64,000 nucleotides of DNA from Pantoea sp. RIT-PI-b. GTDB lineage: Bacteria; Pseudomonadota; Gammaproteobacteria; Enterobacterales; Enterobacteriaceae. The notes under the pieces are model-generated. The model did no database searches. It saw only the letters and a list, made by a program, of their open reading frames with translations, and had not been told where the DNA came from. The stretch is taken from positions 186,001 through 250,000 of the forward strand of contig NZ_LGIS01000030.1 in assembly GCF_001187905.1 (NCBI RefSeq), given 5' to 3'. Below are positions 26,632 through 35,498 of this stretch, piece by piece. Both the position numbers and the translations under genes were made by a program. Within the stretch, counting starts at the first letter, position 1. Every line of letters starts with the position of its first letter.

Positions 26632-27521
26632 AAAAATGCTGGCTCGGTATCGACATTGGCGGCACCGGCACACGTCTGCAGCTGATGGAAGCAGGCCGTA
26701 TCTGGTCGAGCTTCCGTAAAGTGCCGACGGCCAGCTGGGCGCAGCAGCCCGATGCCTTAAGCGCATTGGGGCAGTTGATCAGTGAAACGCTGGAGCAGCA
26801 GCCGGTCAGCGGCGTGATGCTTGGCTTGCCCGGCATTCTCAGCCGCGACCGCCAGCAGGTGATTTCGCTGCCGTTTATCCAGGCGCTGGATCAGCAACCG
26901 GTTGCCGCGCTGCTCACCGAGCGGCTTGGCGTACCGGTGGCGATGGACAAAGATGTTAACCACCTGATGCTGTGGGATTTACTGCAGCTGGAGCAGCTGC
27001 CGGACAGTGCCGTGGGCTTGTATCCCGGCACTGGCATGGGCAACAGCTTGTGGCTTAACGGCCAGTTTTATCACGGTCAGCATGGCGGTGCCGGTGAACT
27101 CGGCCACGTGCCGATTGCCGGTAACCATCTGCCCTGCCCGTGCGGCAATCACGGCTGTGCGGAAACGGTGACTTCCGGCCACTGGCTGAGCCGCTGGGCA
27201 GCCGTCAACGTGCCAGAAACCGGCATGTCAGCGCTGTTTAGCCAACATCGCGAACATGCGGAGTTGCAGGCTTTTGTACAGCGGCTGGCGCAGCTGATTG
27301 CCACCGAAATGAACATCCTCGATCCGGAATACCTGATTCTCGGCGGCGGCGTGCTGGCCATGGCCGACTTCCCGCTGGCGCAGCTGCGCAGCCAGATTCA
27401 GCAGCATTTACGTCCACCCGCTACGCGTGACGGCCTGAAGATCGTGTTTAGCCAATCCACCGATCACACCGGGTGCCGCGGTGCCTGTTTAGCCGCCGAA
27501 CGTCTGTTCAGGAGTGCATGA
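26628..27521 (+). CDS. ROK-family sugar kinase, AlsK-like
   Basis: A 297-residue ROK kinase. ATP-binding DIGGTGTRLQ lies at the N-terminus, the middle has PGTGMGNSLWLNGQ and GGAGELGHVP, and the ROK zinc motif is CPCGNHGCAE. The order and spacing of motifs match E. coli AlsK (allokinase), including the KDVNHLMLWD segment, but identity looks moderate, so I leave the symbol empty. Starts inside the last codons of alsE (ATGA). It should phosphorylate the imported sugar at C6. Confidence 0.82.
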   Translation: MKKCWLGIDIGGTGTRLQLMEAGRIWSSFRKVPTASWAQQPDALSALGQLISETLEQQPVSGVMLGLPGILSRDRQQVISLPFIQALDQQPVAALLTERLGVPVAMDKDVNHLMLWDLLQLEQLPDSAVGLYPGTGMGNSLWLNGQFYHGQHGGAGELGHVPIAGNHLPCPCGNHGCAETVTSGHWLSRWAAVNVPETGMSALFSQHREHAELQAFVQRLAQLIATEMNILDPEYLILGGGVLAMADFPLAQLRSQIQQHLRPPATRDGLKIVFSQSTDHTGCRGACLAAERLFRSA

Positions 27522-28483
27522 TGAAAGGAAAAGTGTGTGTGTTTGGCTCGTTCAACCTCGACGTGGTGGCGGTGATGAACCGTTTCCCGATGCCCGGCGA
27601 ATCGCTCACCGCCCATACCAGCATGATGGGGCCGGGCGGCAAAGGCGCCAACCAGGCGACGGCGGCGCTGCGTGCCGGGGCGCGCGTGCACTACATCGGC
27701 AAAATAGGTAATGATGACTTCGGCATGTTTGCGCGTCGCCATCTGGAAAAGACCGGTTTCGATGCCATTACCTTGTTTACCTGCAAAGAAAAACCGACTG
27801 GCAATGCGCTGATTTACGTGGCGGGCGACGATGCCGAGAACATGATTTCGGTCTATCCTGGCGCCAACACCACCGTGACCGCTGCGGAAGTGGCGCGCTG
27901 CCAACCCACGGTGGCTGCCGCCGATATTCTGCTGGTTCAGCTGGAGAATAACCTCAGCGCTATTCAGCGCATGATCGACAATGCGCGCGCCGGCGGCACC
28001 TTTGTGATCATGAATCCGGCGCCGTGGCAGAAAGTCACGGATGCGCTGCTGGCGAAGGTGGATTTGCTGACGCCTAACAGCACCGAAGCGATGCAGCTGA
28101 CTGGCGTGAAGGTAACCGACTTCACCAGCGCGCAGCAGGCCGCAGAAGTGCTGCACCGCAAAGGCGCACGTCAGGTCATCATTACGCTGGGGATTGCGGG
28201 TGCCTTGCTCTCTGTTGCCGGACAACAGGCATTACGTATTCCGCTGTTTCCGGCTCAGCCGCTGGATAGCACCGGCGCGGGCGATGCCTTCAATGGCGCA
28301 TTGGCGGCGCGTCTCGCTTCCGGCGATGAGCTGCCGCAGGCGGCGCTGTTTGCCGCGGCTTATGCTTCGCTGTGTGTGGAGCGTTCTGGTGCGGCACACT
28401 CGATGCCCTCTTACGCAGAAGCGCTGGCCAGGTTGCAGGCGTATCCGGATTGCATCCTGGAAGCGTTGGGCGAGTGTGTTTGA
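27518..28483 (+). CDS. PfkB-family sugar kinase (ribokinase-like)
   Basis: A 321-residue PfkB carbohydrate kinase. The N-terminal signature GPGGKGANQA binds sugar and the C-terminal STGAGDAF carries the catalytic Asp; NPAP and ITLGIAGAL are also typical of ribokinase. The start at 27518 follows AGGAGTGC and overlaps the ROK kinase stop. It is the last gene of the operon and ends next to a REP pair. Substrate unknown: ribose, fructose or allulose are all possible. Confidence 0.88.
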   Translation: MMKGKVCVFGSFNLDVVAVMNRFPMPGESLTAHTSMMGPGGKGANQATAALRAGARVHYIGKIGNDDFGMFARRHLEKTGFDAITLFTCKEKPTGNALIYVAGDDAENMISVYPGANTTVTAAEVARCQPTVAAADILLVQLENNLSAIQRMIDNARAGGTFVIMNPAPWQKVTDALLAKVDLLTPNSTEAMQLTGVKVTDFTSAQQAAEVLHRKGARQVIITLGIAGALLSVAGQQALRIPLFPAQPLDSTGAGDAFNGALAARLASGDELPQAALFAAAYASLCVERSGAAHSMPSYAEALARLQAYPDCILEALGECV

Positions 28484-28500
28484 TGTCGTGCGGTGAATGA

Positions 28501-28567
28501 CCAGGTCGCCATGAATGGCGACCCTACGATTAAAACGTGCACGCTGTAGGGGCGCCATTCATGGCGC
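28501..28567. repeat. Inverted pair of REP units between the sugar operon and nudK
   Basis: Unit 1 (28501-28527): CCA, then GGTCGCCAT / ATGGCGACC, then CTAC. Unit 2 (28546-28567): GTAGG, then GGCGCCAT / ATGGCGC. GTAG ends face each other across 18 bases. The pair lies between converging genes and is the only terminator-like structure after the sugar operon. Confidence 0.88.
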
Positions 28568-28572
28568 GAAGT

Positions 28573-29151
28573 TTACGCCTGCAACCAGCCGGCGATCTGC
28601 GCATGCTGCAGCAGCATAATGGCTTTGCCATCGCGAATGCGGCCATCTTTTACCATCATCAGCGCTTCCGGGAAACTCAGCTCCAGCACGGTAATCTCTT
28701 CATCTTCGACGCCGCCGCCCTTGTTGGCACGCTGCGCATCGCTGTATTCCGCCGCGAAGAAGTGGATCAGTTCGGTTACGCCGCCCGGCGACATATAGGC
28801 TTCAAAAATTTTCTCCACTTTTCCCACTTGATAGCCGGTCTCTTCAATCGCCTCTTTACGAATGCAATCTTCAGGCGAATCGTCATCCAGCAATCCGGCA
28901 CAGGTTTCAATCAGCTCGCCGCTGGTATTGCCATTAACATAGGTGGCGATGCGGAACTGACGAACCAGCAGAACAGTATTTTTTTCAGTGTTATACAGCA
29001 GGATAGTTGCGCCGTTGCCGCGATCGTAGACTTCGCGTTTATGACGCACGACTTCGCCGTTGTTGCGGGTGAGTTCGTAGGTGAAGTTGCGCAGCACAAA
29101 CCAGTTTTCTGACAACAACTTATCTTTGATGATGTTGATCTTTAACGACAT
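28573..29151 (-). CDS. nudK: GDP-mannose hydrolase NudK (Nudix family)
   Basis: A 192-residue Nudix enzyme matching E. coli NudK (YffH) over its length: HKREVYDRGNGATILLYN, LLVRQFR, the Nudix box from GLLDDD to EEIGY-type EETGY (about 101-122, catalytic glutamates in RKEAIEETG), SPGGVTELIHFF and GGGVEDEEI. The family splits GDP-mannose to GMP and mannose 1-phosphate. Stands alone between two REP loci, in the same place relative to ypfG and narQ as in E. coli apart from the inserted genes. Confidence 0.94.
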   Translation of the reverse strand: MSLKINIIKDKLLSENWFVLRNFTYELTRNNGEVVRHKREVYDRGNGATILLYNTEKNTVLLVRQFRIATYVNGNTSGELIETCAGLLDDDSPEDCIRKEAIEETGYQVGKVEKIFEAYMSPGGVTELIHFFAAEYSDAQRANKGGGVEDEEITVLELSFPEALMMVKDGRIRDGKAIMLLQHAQIAGWLQA

Positions 29152-29245
29152 AGCCGCTCCACTGCAGATTTGAGGGAGCCTGAGATAATAGGCCGAAGCG
29201 GTACGGAAAACTATCTGAATTGTGAGGTTGGACGTTTGATAAAAA

Positions 29246-29272
29246 CCAGGTCGCCATAAATGGCGACCCTAC
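29246..29272 (-). repeat. Single REP unit between nudK and napC
   Basis: CCA, then GGTCGCCAT / ATGGCGACC with a TAA-type centre, then CTAC: the full family unit, so GTAG reads on the minus strand. It lies 26 bases past the napC stop and may stabilise or end the nap mRNA. Confidence 0.88.
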
Positions 29273-29297
29273 GGTTGAAGCTTGCACGGTTTACCTA

Positions 29298-29882
29298 TTA
29301 AAAACCGTTGGGCTGATCTTTCATATCCGGCAAATGGTGGGCAATGCCTTTATGGCAATCGATACAGGTTTTCCCTTCCTCAATGGCTTTGGTATGCATC
29401 TTCGCCGCCACGGTTTTCTGCGCGGTTAAATCCATATAATCGAAGTTGTGGCAGTTACGACACTCCTGCGAGTTGTTGTTTTGCATCCTGCGCCATTCGT
29501 TTCTCGCCAGCTCAATGCGATGATCCTCGAACTTTTGCGGCGTATCAATGATGCCGAAAATCTTGGCGTACACCTCTTTGCTCGCCTGAATTTTACGCAG
29601 CATCTTCGGGCCCCACTCGTGCGGCACGTGACAATCCGGACAGGTGGCACGCACGCCGCTGCGGTTGTTGTAGTGCACCGTCTGCATATACTCCTGGTAG
29701 ACGTTATTACGCATCTCATGGCAGCCAATACAGAACTGCTCGCGGTTGGTCATCTCCATCGCGGTGTTGAAGCCGCCCCAGAAAATAATCCCGCCGGCAA
29801 AGCCCAGAATCAGCAGCGTGCCCAGCGCCAGACGGCTTGGACGTCGCCACCAGCGCCAGATGCGCAGAAGTTTCTCTTTCAT
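29298..29882 (-). CDS. napC: Tetraheme c-type cytochrome NapC
   Basis: Membrane-anchored NapC/NirT cytochrome (194 residues) that takes electrons from quinol and passes them to periplasmic NapB-NapA. One TM helix (about 18-38) is followed by four haem motifs: CIGCH (51), CPDCH (81), CRNCH (141) and CIDCH (173). The start at 29882 follows GAGGAAATG well; a second ATG directly upstream is possible. Last gene of napFDABC. As no napGH is present, this is the only quinol entry visible in the operon. Confidence 0.95.
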   Translation of the reverse strand: MKEKLLRIWRWWRRPSRLALGTLLILGFAGGIIFWGGFNTAMEMTNREQFCIGCHEMRNNVYQEYMQTVHYNNRSGVRATCPDCHVPHEWGPKMLRKIQASKEVYAKIFGIIDTPQKFEDHRIELARNEWRRMQNNNSQECRNCHNFDYMDLTAQKTVAAKMHTKAIEEGKTCIDCHKGIAHHLPDMKDQPNGF

Positions 29883-29889
29883 CATTTCC

Positions 29890-30321
29890 TCACTTACCGA
29901 AGCCATCAGCCGGTTTGAAGGTGTTCTCCACCACCGGCTTAGCATCGGTTTGCGGCACGTGACACTGCAGGCAGAAGTAGCGACGCGGCGATACGGTGCT
30001 GCTCACCAAACCATCGCGATCGGTGAAGTGCGTTGGGCTAACGCGCGGCGCGCCGGTGGTGAGGTAGCTCTGCGTGCCGTGGCACTGCAGGCAGCGGTTA
30101 ACGTTTTTCGTCACCTGATAGCCATCCACGCTATGCGGGATCACCGGCGGCTGATTCACGTAGTTGAGCGGCTTACGGCTCTGCTCTTTGGGCTGATGAA
30201 TGGTGCCCTGCTGCGTAGCGGTCACTTCCGGTGACTGATTGAGATCGACGCCGTTATTAGCGTAGACCGTGCCGCCGAGCATCAGGGCGGCCAACGTAAC
30301 GAGTGTGATTAAGGGTTTCAT
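29890..30321 (-). CDS. napB: Diheme cytochrome c NapB, small subunit of periplasmic nitrate reductase
   Basis: Periplasmic electron-transfer subunit of 143 residues. Signal peptide about 1-21 (cleaved after VYA), then two haem motifs, CLQCH at 77-81 and CLQCH at 117-121, with the family PPVIPHSVDGYQ and SPRRYFCLQCHVPQ segments. Takes electrons from NapC to NapA. Lies between napA and napC with 11- and 7-base gaps. Confidence 0.95.
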   Translation of the reverse strand: MKPLITLVTLAALMLGGTVYANNGVDLNQSPEVTATQQGTIHQPKEQSRKPLNYVNQPPVIPHSVDGYQVTKNVNRCLQCHGTQSYLTTGAPRVSPTHFTDRDGLVSSTVSPRRYFCLQCHVPQTDAKPVVENTFKPADGFGK

Positions 30322-30332
30322 TGCATCCTGCC

Positions 30333-32819
30333 TTAAATTTTAACCAGCTTAACGGCGCATTTTTTGTAATCGGTCTGCTTCGATAGCGGATCGGTAGCAT
30401 CCAGGGTGACGTTATTCGCCAGCACGCCGGCATCGAAGAACGGCATAAACACCAGGCCTTTTGGCGGCTGATTACGACCGCGCGTTTCGACGGTGGCGAT
30501 GGTTTCACCACGGCGTGACACCACGCGAACCTTTTCACCGCGACGGAAATTGCGATCTTTGGCATCAAGCGGATGGATATAGAGTAGCGCCTGCGGCACC
30601 GCACGGTGCAGTTCAGGTACGCGACGCGTCATGGTGCCGGTGTGCCAATGTTCCAGCACGCGGCCGGTACAGAACCACAGATCGAACTCGTCATCCGGTG
30701 ATTCCGCTGGCGCTTCGTACGGCAGGGCGAAAATGGTCGCTTTGCCATCCGGCTTGCCGTAGAAACGCACACCTTCACCGGCTTTAACGTAGCTGTCGTA
30801 ACCTTCGCGATAGCGCCAGCGCGTCTCTTTGCCGTCAACCACCGGCCAGCGCAGACCACGCGCTTCGTGGTAAGCATCAAACGGGGCGAGATCGTGGCCG
30901 TGACCCCGACCAAAGCTGGCGTACTCTTCGAACAAGCCTTTCTGGATATAGAAGCCGAACTCGCGGGCTTCGTCATTCAGTCGATCATCCGCCACTTCGC
31001 TCAGCGGGAACTGGTTGACCTGGCCGTTGGCGTAGAGCACGTCAAACAGCGTTTTGTCGCGCAGTTCCGGATGCTGCTCAATCAGCGCTTGCGGCCAGAC
31101 TTCAGAGACGTTGAAACGTTTGGAGAAGTTCACCAGCTGCCACAGATCGGATTTCGCCTCGCCCGGCGCCTTCACCTGCTGATGCCAGAACTGGGTACGA
31201 CGCTCGGCGTTGCCATAGGCGCCCTCTTTCTCCACCCACATGGCGGTAGGCAGAATCAGATCGGCTGACAGCGCGCTCACGGTTGGATAGGGATCGGACA
31301 CGACAATGAAGTTGCGCTCATCGCGCCAGCCCGGCATACGCTCCTGCGTCAGGTTCGGACCGGCCTGCATGTTGTTGTTGCACATCACCCAGTAAGCGTT
31401 GAGCTTGCCATCTTTCAGCGCGCGATCCTGCGCTACGGCGTGCAAACCAATTTTGGCGGGCACGGTGCCCTGCGGCAGCTTCCACAGCTTCTCGGCAGTG
31501 GCGCGGTGTTTGTCATTATTGACCACCATGTCAGCTGGCAAGCGGTGCGAGAAAGTACCGACTTCACGCGCCGTGCCGCACGCCGACGGCTGACCGGTGA
31601 GCGAGAATGGACCGGTGCCCGGACGCGAGATTTTGCCGGTTAATAAGTGCAGGTTGTAGCACAGATTATTGGCCCACACGCCGCGCGTATGCTGGTTGAA
31701 GCCCATGGTCCAGTACGACACCACGTTAACTTTTGGATCGGCATACAGTTGCGCCAGCGCGATCAGCTGATCCTGCTCGACGCCGCTCATTTCGCTGGCT
31801 TTTTCGACCGTGTACTCCGAGACAAATTTGGCAAATTCATCAAAGCTCATTGGCGTCGATTCGCCGCTGTCGGGGTTCTTCGCCGCAGCCTGACGTGGAT
31901 CGGTTGGACGTAAGCCGTAGCCGATGTCAGTCACGCCTTTGCGCAGCGTCACGTGATTCTGCATGAAGGCTTTATCGACCTTGTTGTTCTGAATAATGTA
32001 GTTGGCGATAAAGTTGAGGATCGCCAGATCGCTCTGTGGCGTGAACACCATGCCATTATCGGCCAGCTCAAAGCTGCGATGACGATAGGTGGAAAGCACC
32101 GCGACTTTGACATTGTCACTGCTGAGACGACGCGCCGTAATGCGTGACCAGAGGATCGGATGCATCTCGGCCATGTTGGAGCCCCACAGCACAAAGGCGT
32201 CGGCCTGCTCGATATCGTCATAGCAGCCCATCGGCTCATCCATGCCGAAGGTGCGCATAAAGCCCACCACCGCCGAAGCCATGCAGTGACGCGCATTCGG
32301 ATCGAGGTTGTTGGTGCGGAAACCGGCTTTCATCAGCTTGGATGCGGCGTAGCCTTCCCACACCGTCCACTGGCCAGAACCGAACATGCCAACCGAATCC
32401 GGGCCGTTGGCTTTCAGCGCGGCTTTAAACTTCTCTTCCATAATATCGAAGGCTTGATCCCAGCTCACCGGGGTGAATTCGCCATCTTTAGCAAATTTAC
32501 CGTCGGTCATGCGCAACAACGGCTGAGTCAGACGATCTTTTCCATACATGATCTTCGGCAGGAAATAGCCTTTGATGCAGTTCAGACCCCGGTTCACTTC
32601 TGCTTGCGGGTCGCCCTGCGAGGCCACCACGCGGCCATCCTGGGTACCAACCAGCACGCCGCAGCCGGTGCCGCAGAATCGGCATGGCGCTTTTTCCCAG
32701 CGAATCGGTGCAGCCAACGACGTAGCGGCTTTGGTGACGGTGGGAATGGTGAGTCCTGCAGCCGTGGCAGCAGCCGCCGCCGCATTGGCCTTCATAAAAT
32801 CACGACGACTTATGCTCAT
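30333..32819 (-). CDS. napA: Periplasmic nitrate reductase catalytic subunit NapA
   Basis: Molybdenum enzyme of 828 residues, the E. coli length, reducing nitrate to nitrite in the periplasm. Twin-arginine signal (SRRDFMKANAA, about 1-31). The 4Fe-4S cluster is bound by Cys46, Cys49, Cys53 and Cys81; the molybdenum ligand is Cys179 (PNARHCMASA). Mo-bis-MGD binding segments run through the chain (YWTMGFNQHTRG, LTGQPSACGTAREVG, FCTGRVLEHWHTGTMTRR). Start overlaps napD by 4 bases. Confidence 0.97.
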   Translation of the reverse strand: MSISRRDFMKANAAAAAATAAGLTIPTVTKAATSLAAPIRWEKAPCRFCGTGCGVLVGTQDGRVVASQGDPQAEVNRGLNCIKGYFLPKIMYGKDRLTQPLLRMTDGKFAKDGEFTPVSWDQAFDIMEEKFKAALKANGPDSVGMFGSGQWTVWEGYAASKLMKAGFRTNNLDPNARHCMASAVVGFMRTFGMDEPMGCYDDIEQADAFVLWGSNMAEMHPILWSRITARRLSSDNVKVAVLSTYRHRSFELADNGMVFTPQSDLAILNFIANYIIQNNKVDKAFMQNHVTLRKGVTDIGYGLRPTDPRQAAAKNPDSGESTPMSFDEFAKFVSEYTVEKASEMSGVEQDQLIALAQLYADPKVNVVSYWTMGFNQHTRGVWANNLCYNLHLLTGKISRPGTGPFSLTGQPSACGTAREVGTFSHRLPADMVVNNDKHRATAEKLWKLPQGTVPAKIGLHAVAQDRALKDGKLNAYWVMCNNNMQAGPNLTQERMPGWRDERNFIVVSDPYPTVSALSADLILPTAMWVEKEGAYGNAERRTQFWHQQVKAPGEAKSDLWQLVNFSKRFNVSEVWPQALIEQHPELRDKTLFDVLYANGQVNQFPLSEVADDRLNDEAREFGFYIQKGLFEEYASFGRGHGHDLAPFDAYHEARGLRWPVVDGKETRWRYREGYDSYVKAGEGVRFYGKPDGKATIFALPYEAPAESPDDEFDLWFCTGRVLEHWHTGTMTRRVPELHRAVPQALLYIHPLDAKDRNFRRGEKVRVVSRRGETIATVETRGRNQPPKGLVFMPFFDAGVLANNVTLDATDPLSKQTDYKKCAVKLVKI

Positions 32820-33094
32820 GATGCTTCCTTACAAGGTTCTTCAATTTCGTCCTGCTGGTGATACACCAGCGATACCGCTAACACGCCAGCGATGTTGCGG
32901 CTCTCTTCAATATTGCGCAGCAGCGCGGCGCTATCTGCCGCACCCAGTGTCACCGCCAGCGTGCCGCGTGCGGCGTCTTCGGCCGCAATGTCGCAATCGG
33001 CAAAGGCCAGCAGCGCACCTTTTACGCTGGGAATCGACGTTGGTCGCGCCTGAATTACCAGGCCGCAAACGTGCCAACTGTTTTCATGGTTCAT
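32816..33094 (-). CDS. napD: NapD, chaperone for NapA maturation and Tat export
   Basis: A 92-residue cytosolic chaperone with a ferredoxin-like fold. It binds the NapA twin-arginine signal. Family features: NSWHVCGLVIQARP near the N-terminus and AVTLGAADSAALLRNIEES in the middle. Overlaps napF by 11 bases and napA by 4. Confidence 0.9.
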   Translation of the reverse strand: MNHENSWHVCGLVIQARPTSIPSVKGALLAFADCDIAAEDAARGTLAVTLGAADSAALLRNIEESRNIAGVLAVSLVYHQQDEIEEPCKEAS

Positions 33095-33554
33095 GATGTA
33101 ATCCTGTGGCTGAAACCGGACATGGCGCGATACACGCGCCGCAACCGGTGCAGTGCTGCGGTAAGGTTTCAGGCTGTGCGATGCCGTTGGGCATCAGTTG
33201 GAAACGAATAGCTTGCTGCTCACAACTCTCCTGACAGCTGCGGCAATTCACGCCGAGGAGAGTGATGCAGCGATTGTCGATGCGAATACGCTGGGAAAAG
33301 GGTGCGCTATCACGCGCGTTGAACAGCGGCTGTGGACAGATTTCCACGCAGGCCGCGCAGAAGGTGCATTCGCCCTGCATAAAATCGAGGTGCGGCTCTT
33401 CTGCGCGATTAAGGCGGATAATGTGGGTTTCGCAGGCAGCCACGCATTTACCGCAGCCGTCACACCCTTTCTCTCCCCGCCACCACGGCAAAGCAATGCC
33501 GTCAGCAGACGCTACGCGCTGCCCGGTAAAGAGTTCACGTCGCGACAGCGCCAT
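33084..33554 (-). CDS. napF: NapF, ferredoxin-type accessory protein
   Basis: A 156-residue cytosolic iron-sulfur protein, probably assisting NapA cofactor loading. Three or four 4Fe-4S motifs are visible: CDGCGKCVAACETH, CTFCAACVEICPQP and CTGCGACIAPCPVS, plus a partial CRSCQESCEQ. First gene of the nap operon (AAGG ribosome site), so the nap promoter lies just upstream. Confidence 0.92.
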   Translation of the reverse strand: MALSRRELFTGQRVASADGIALPWWRGEKGCDGCGKCVAACETHIIRLNRAEEPHLDFMQGECTFCAACVEICPQPLFNARDSAPFSQRIRIDNRCITLLGVNCRSCQESCEQQAIRFQLMPNGIAQPETLPQHCTGCGACIAPCPVSATGLHHEP

Positions 33555-33671
33555 CGGTTCACCTTAATCGGGGGAATGAGAGATGGTGCGTAAAATAACC
33601 TGACGCTAATGAGGGCTATATCACCCCAAAGGGTTAAATCCCGATGTGGGATCAAGGGAAGGTGAATTGAA
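33555..33671 (-). promoter_or_regulatory. nap operon promoter region
   Basis: 117 bases between napF and the ansP terminator. It holds a short palindrome ACCC-CAAA-GGGT (33623-33634) and a TTGAT half-site on the minus strand (33651-33655). In E. coli napF is activated by FNR and NarP. Neither feature here fits the full FNR (TTGAT-N4-ATCAA) or the 7-2-7 NarP consensus, so the sites are only candidates. Confidence 0.35.
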
Positions 33672-33698
33672 ATAAAAACGGGGGCCAAAAGGCCCCCG
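33672..33698 (-). terminator. Terminator after ansP
   Basis: On the minus strand a perfect 8-bp stem CGGGGGCC / GGCCCCCG with a TTTT loop is followed by TTTTTATTT. It lies 19 bases past the ansP stop and separates ansP from the nap promoter. Confidence 0.9.
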
Positions 33699-33717
33699 CA
33701 GATGAGAATGGCTACGA

Positions 33718-35220
33718 TTAACGCGCGTTATCGTCCGCCAGCGTTGGCGCTGCATCATCCTGATCGTCAGCATGATGTTCATGCTCTTTCATCGCTTCAG
33801 CATTGACGCGTTTACGTACGCCAAACCAACCCAGTACCAGCACCACGGCAATCAGCGGGATCGATGCAATGGTATAAGTGCCGTTCGGATAATCGAACGC
33901 CATCAGCACCAATACGCTCACCAGGAACAGCAGCGTTAGCCACGAAGTGAACGGTGCCCACGGCAGCTTGAAGCTGACATCTTCCGCCTTACCCTCTTTA
34001 ATCGCCTTGCGCAGACGCATCTGGCACACCACGATAAAGCCCCACGACGAGATGATGCCGAGTGATGCTACGTTCAGTACGATTTCAAATACCTGCGACG
34101 GCACGTAGTAGTTCAGCACCACGCCGATAACGTAAACGGCAATGGTCACCAGGATACCGGCAAACGGCACCTGCTGTTTGCTCATCTTAGACATGAATTG
34201 TGGCGCAGATCCGCCCATCGACATCGAACGCAGAATACGCCCGGTAGAATAGAGGCCTGAGTTGAGGCTCGATAGCGCGGCGCTCAGCACCACGATGTTC
34301 ATCACGCTACCAATATAAGGCACGCCGAGTTTGGAGAAGAAAGTCACGAACGGACTTTGTCCCGCCTGATAAGCATTCCACGGCAGCAGCAGCACCAGCA
34401 GCACTACGGAGCCAACGTAGAACAGACCGATACGCCAGATCACGCTGTTAATGGCTTTCGGCAGCATGGTTTTGGGATCTTTACACTCCCCCGCCGCCGT
34501 CCCTACCAGCTCAATCGAGGCAAAGGCGAATACGACGCCCTGCACCAGCACCAGCGCGGGCAGCAAGCCATGCGGGAAGAAACCGCCGTTATCGGTGATC
34601 AGATGGAAGCCGGTGGTGTTGCCGTCCAGCGGTTTACCGGTACCGAGGAACACCACACCCACGATCAGGAACACCACGATAGCCAGCACTTTCACCAGGG
34701 CGAACCAGAACTCCATTTCGGCAAACCACTTCACGCCAATCATGTTCATGGTGCCGACAATCGCCAGCGCGCCGAGGGCAAACACCCACTGCGGTACATC
34801 GCCAAATGCGCCCCAATAGTGCATGTAGAGCGCGACCGCGGTGATATCAACGATACCGGTCATCGCCCAGTTAACGAAGTACATCCAGCCCGCAACGTAT
34901 GACGCTTTTTCCCCAAGGAATTCACGCGCATAAGAGACAAAGCTGCCGCTGGAAGGACGGTGTAACACCAGTTCGCCCAGCGCACGGAGGATAAAGAAGG
35001 AGAAGATACCGCACACCAGATAAACCAGTGCCAGTGCCGGACCGGCCATTTGCAGGCGCGCGCCAGCACCGAGGAACAGACCGGTACCGATAGCACCGCC
35101 GATGGCGATCATTTGTACCTGACGATTACCCATAGCTTTGTGGTAACCGCTGTCGTGAGAGTTGAGCCAGCGTCTTTTCGCAGCGCGTTGTTCGGCTGCG
35201 GTTTTTTTAGTTGATTTCAT
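33718..35220 (-). CDS. ansP: L-asparagine permease AnsP (AAT family)
   Basis: Inner-membrane proton-coupled amino acid importer of 500 residues, twelve helices. From AAKRRWLN through HKAMGNRQVQMIAIGGAIGTG it is nearly identical to E. coli AnsP, and it keeps SSGSFVSYAREFLG and FASIELVGTAAGEC. The start at 35220 follows AGGAT; an in-frame start 27 bases earlier is not conserved. The C-terminal tail (EHEHHADDQDD) is acidic and His-rich and differs from E. coli. E. coli ansP lies elsewhere, so its place next to nap is lineage-specific. Confidence 0.93.
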   Translation of the reverse strand: MKSTKKTAAEQRAAKRRWLNSHDSGYHKAMGNRQVQMIAIGGAIGTGLFLGAGARLQMAGPALALVYLVCGIFSFFILRALGELVLHRPSSGSFVSYAREFLGEKASYVAGWMYFVNWAMTGIVDITAVALYMHYWGAFGDVPQWVFALGALAIVGTMNMIGVKWFAEMEFWFALVKVLAIVVFLIVGVVFLGTGKPLDGNTTGFHLITDNGGFFPHGLLPALVLVQGVVFAFASIELVGTAAGECKDPKTMLPKAINSVIWRIGLFYVGSVVLLVLLLPWNAYQAGQSPFVTFFSKLGVPYIGSVMNIVVLSAALSSLNSGLYSTGRILRSMSMGGSAPQFMSKMSKQQVPFAGILVTIAVYVIGVVLNYYVPSQVFEIVLNVASLGIISSWGFIVVCQMRLRKAIKEGKAEDVSFKLPWAPFTSWLTLLFLVSVLVLMAFDYPNGTYTIASIPLIAVVLVLGWFGVRKRVNAEAMKEHEHHADDQDDAAPTLADDNAR

Positions 35221-35433
35221 AGCTATCCTGTTTGTCCTGACCATCAATCACCGCCTAACCAAACGATTGCGTATGGCGGTGCGAAATGGGGTAAAACCCG
35301 GTGCCAGCGCGGCGGAACGATGTCGCGAGACGGGGCGGGAATTTACGGCGATGAATCCTACCCGTTCTGCATGAACGAAGCAAAAAATACCGCCAGGCTG
35401 CACGAGTTGAATTGTAATAATCCGTCGCGGTGC

Positions 35434-35462
35434 ACAAAAAAACCGGCCAGAGGGCTGGCCGG
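35434..35462 (-). terminator. Terminator after the DUF1471 gene
   Basis: On the minus strand CCGGCCAG / CTGGCCGG (8 bp, 4-base loop) is followed by TTTTTTTGTG, 36 bases past the stop. Confidence 0.9.
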
Positions 35463-35498
35463 AAAAGGGATTGCTACAGGGATAACTACTGGAGGGAA

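Noticed and set aside
21399..28483. Operon read as an AI-2 (lsr) uptake system because of the LsrB-like binding protein and two permeases
   Set aside because: lsrF, lsrG, lsrK and lsrR are absent, and the epimerase matches AlsE, not LsrE or LsrF.
33623..33634. ACCCCAAAGGGT before napF as a 7-2-7 NarP site
   Set aside because: The inverted halves are two bases too close to fit the 7-2-7 spacing, so it is listed only as a weak candidate in the promoter region.
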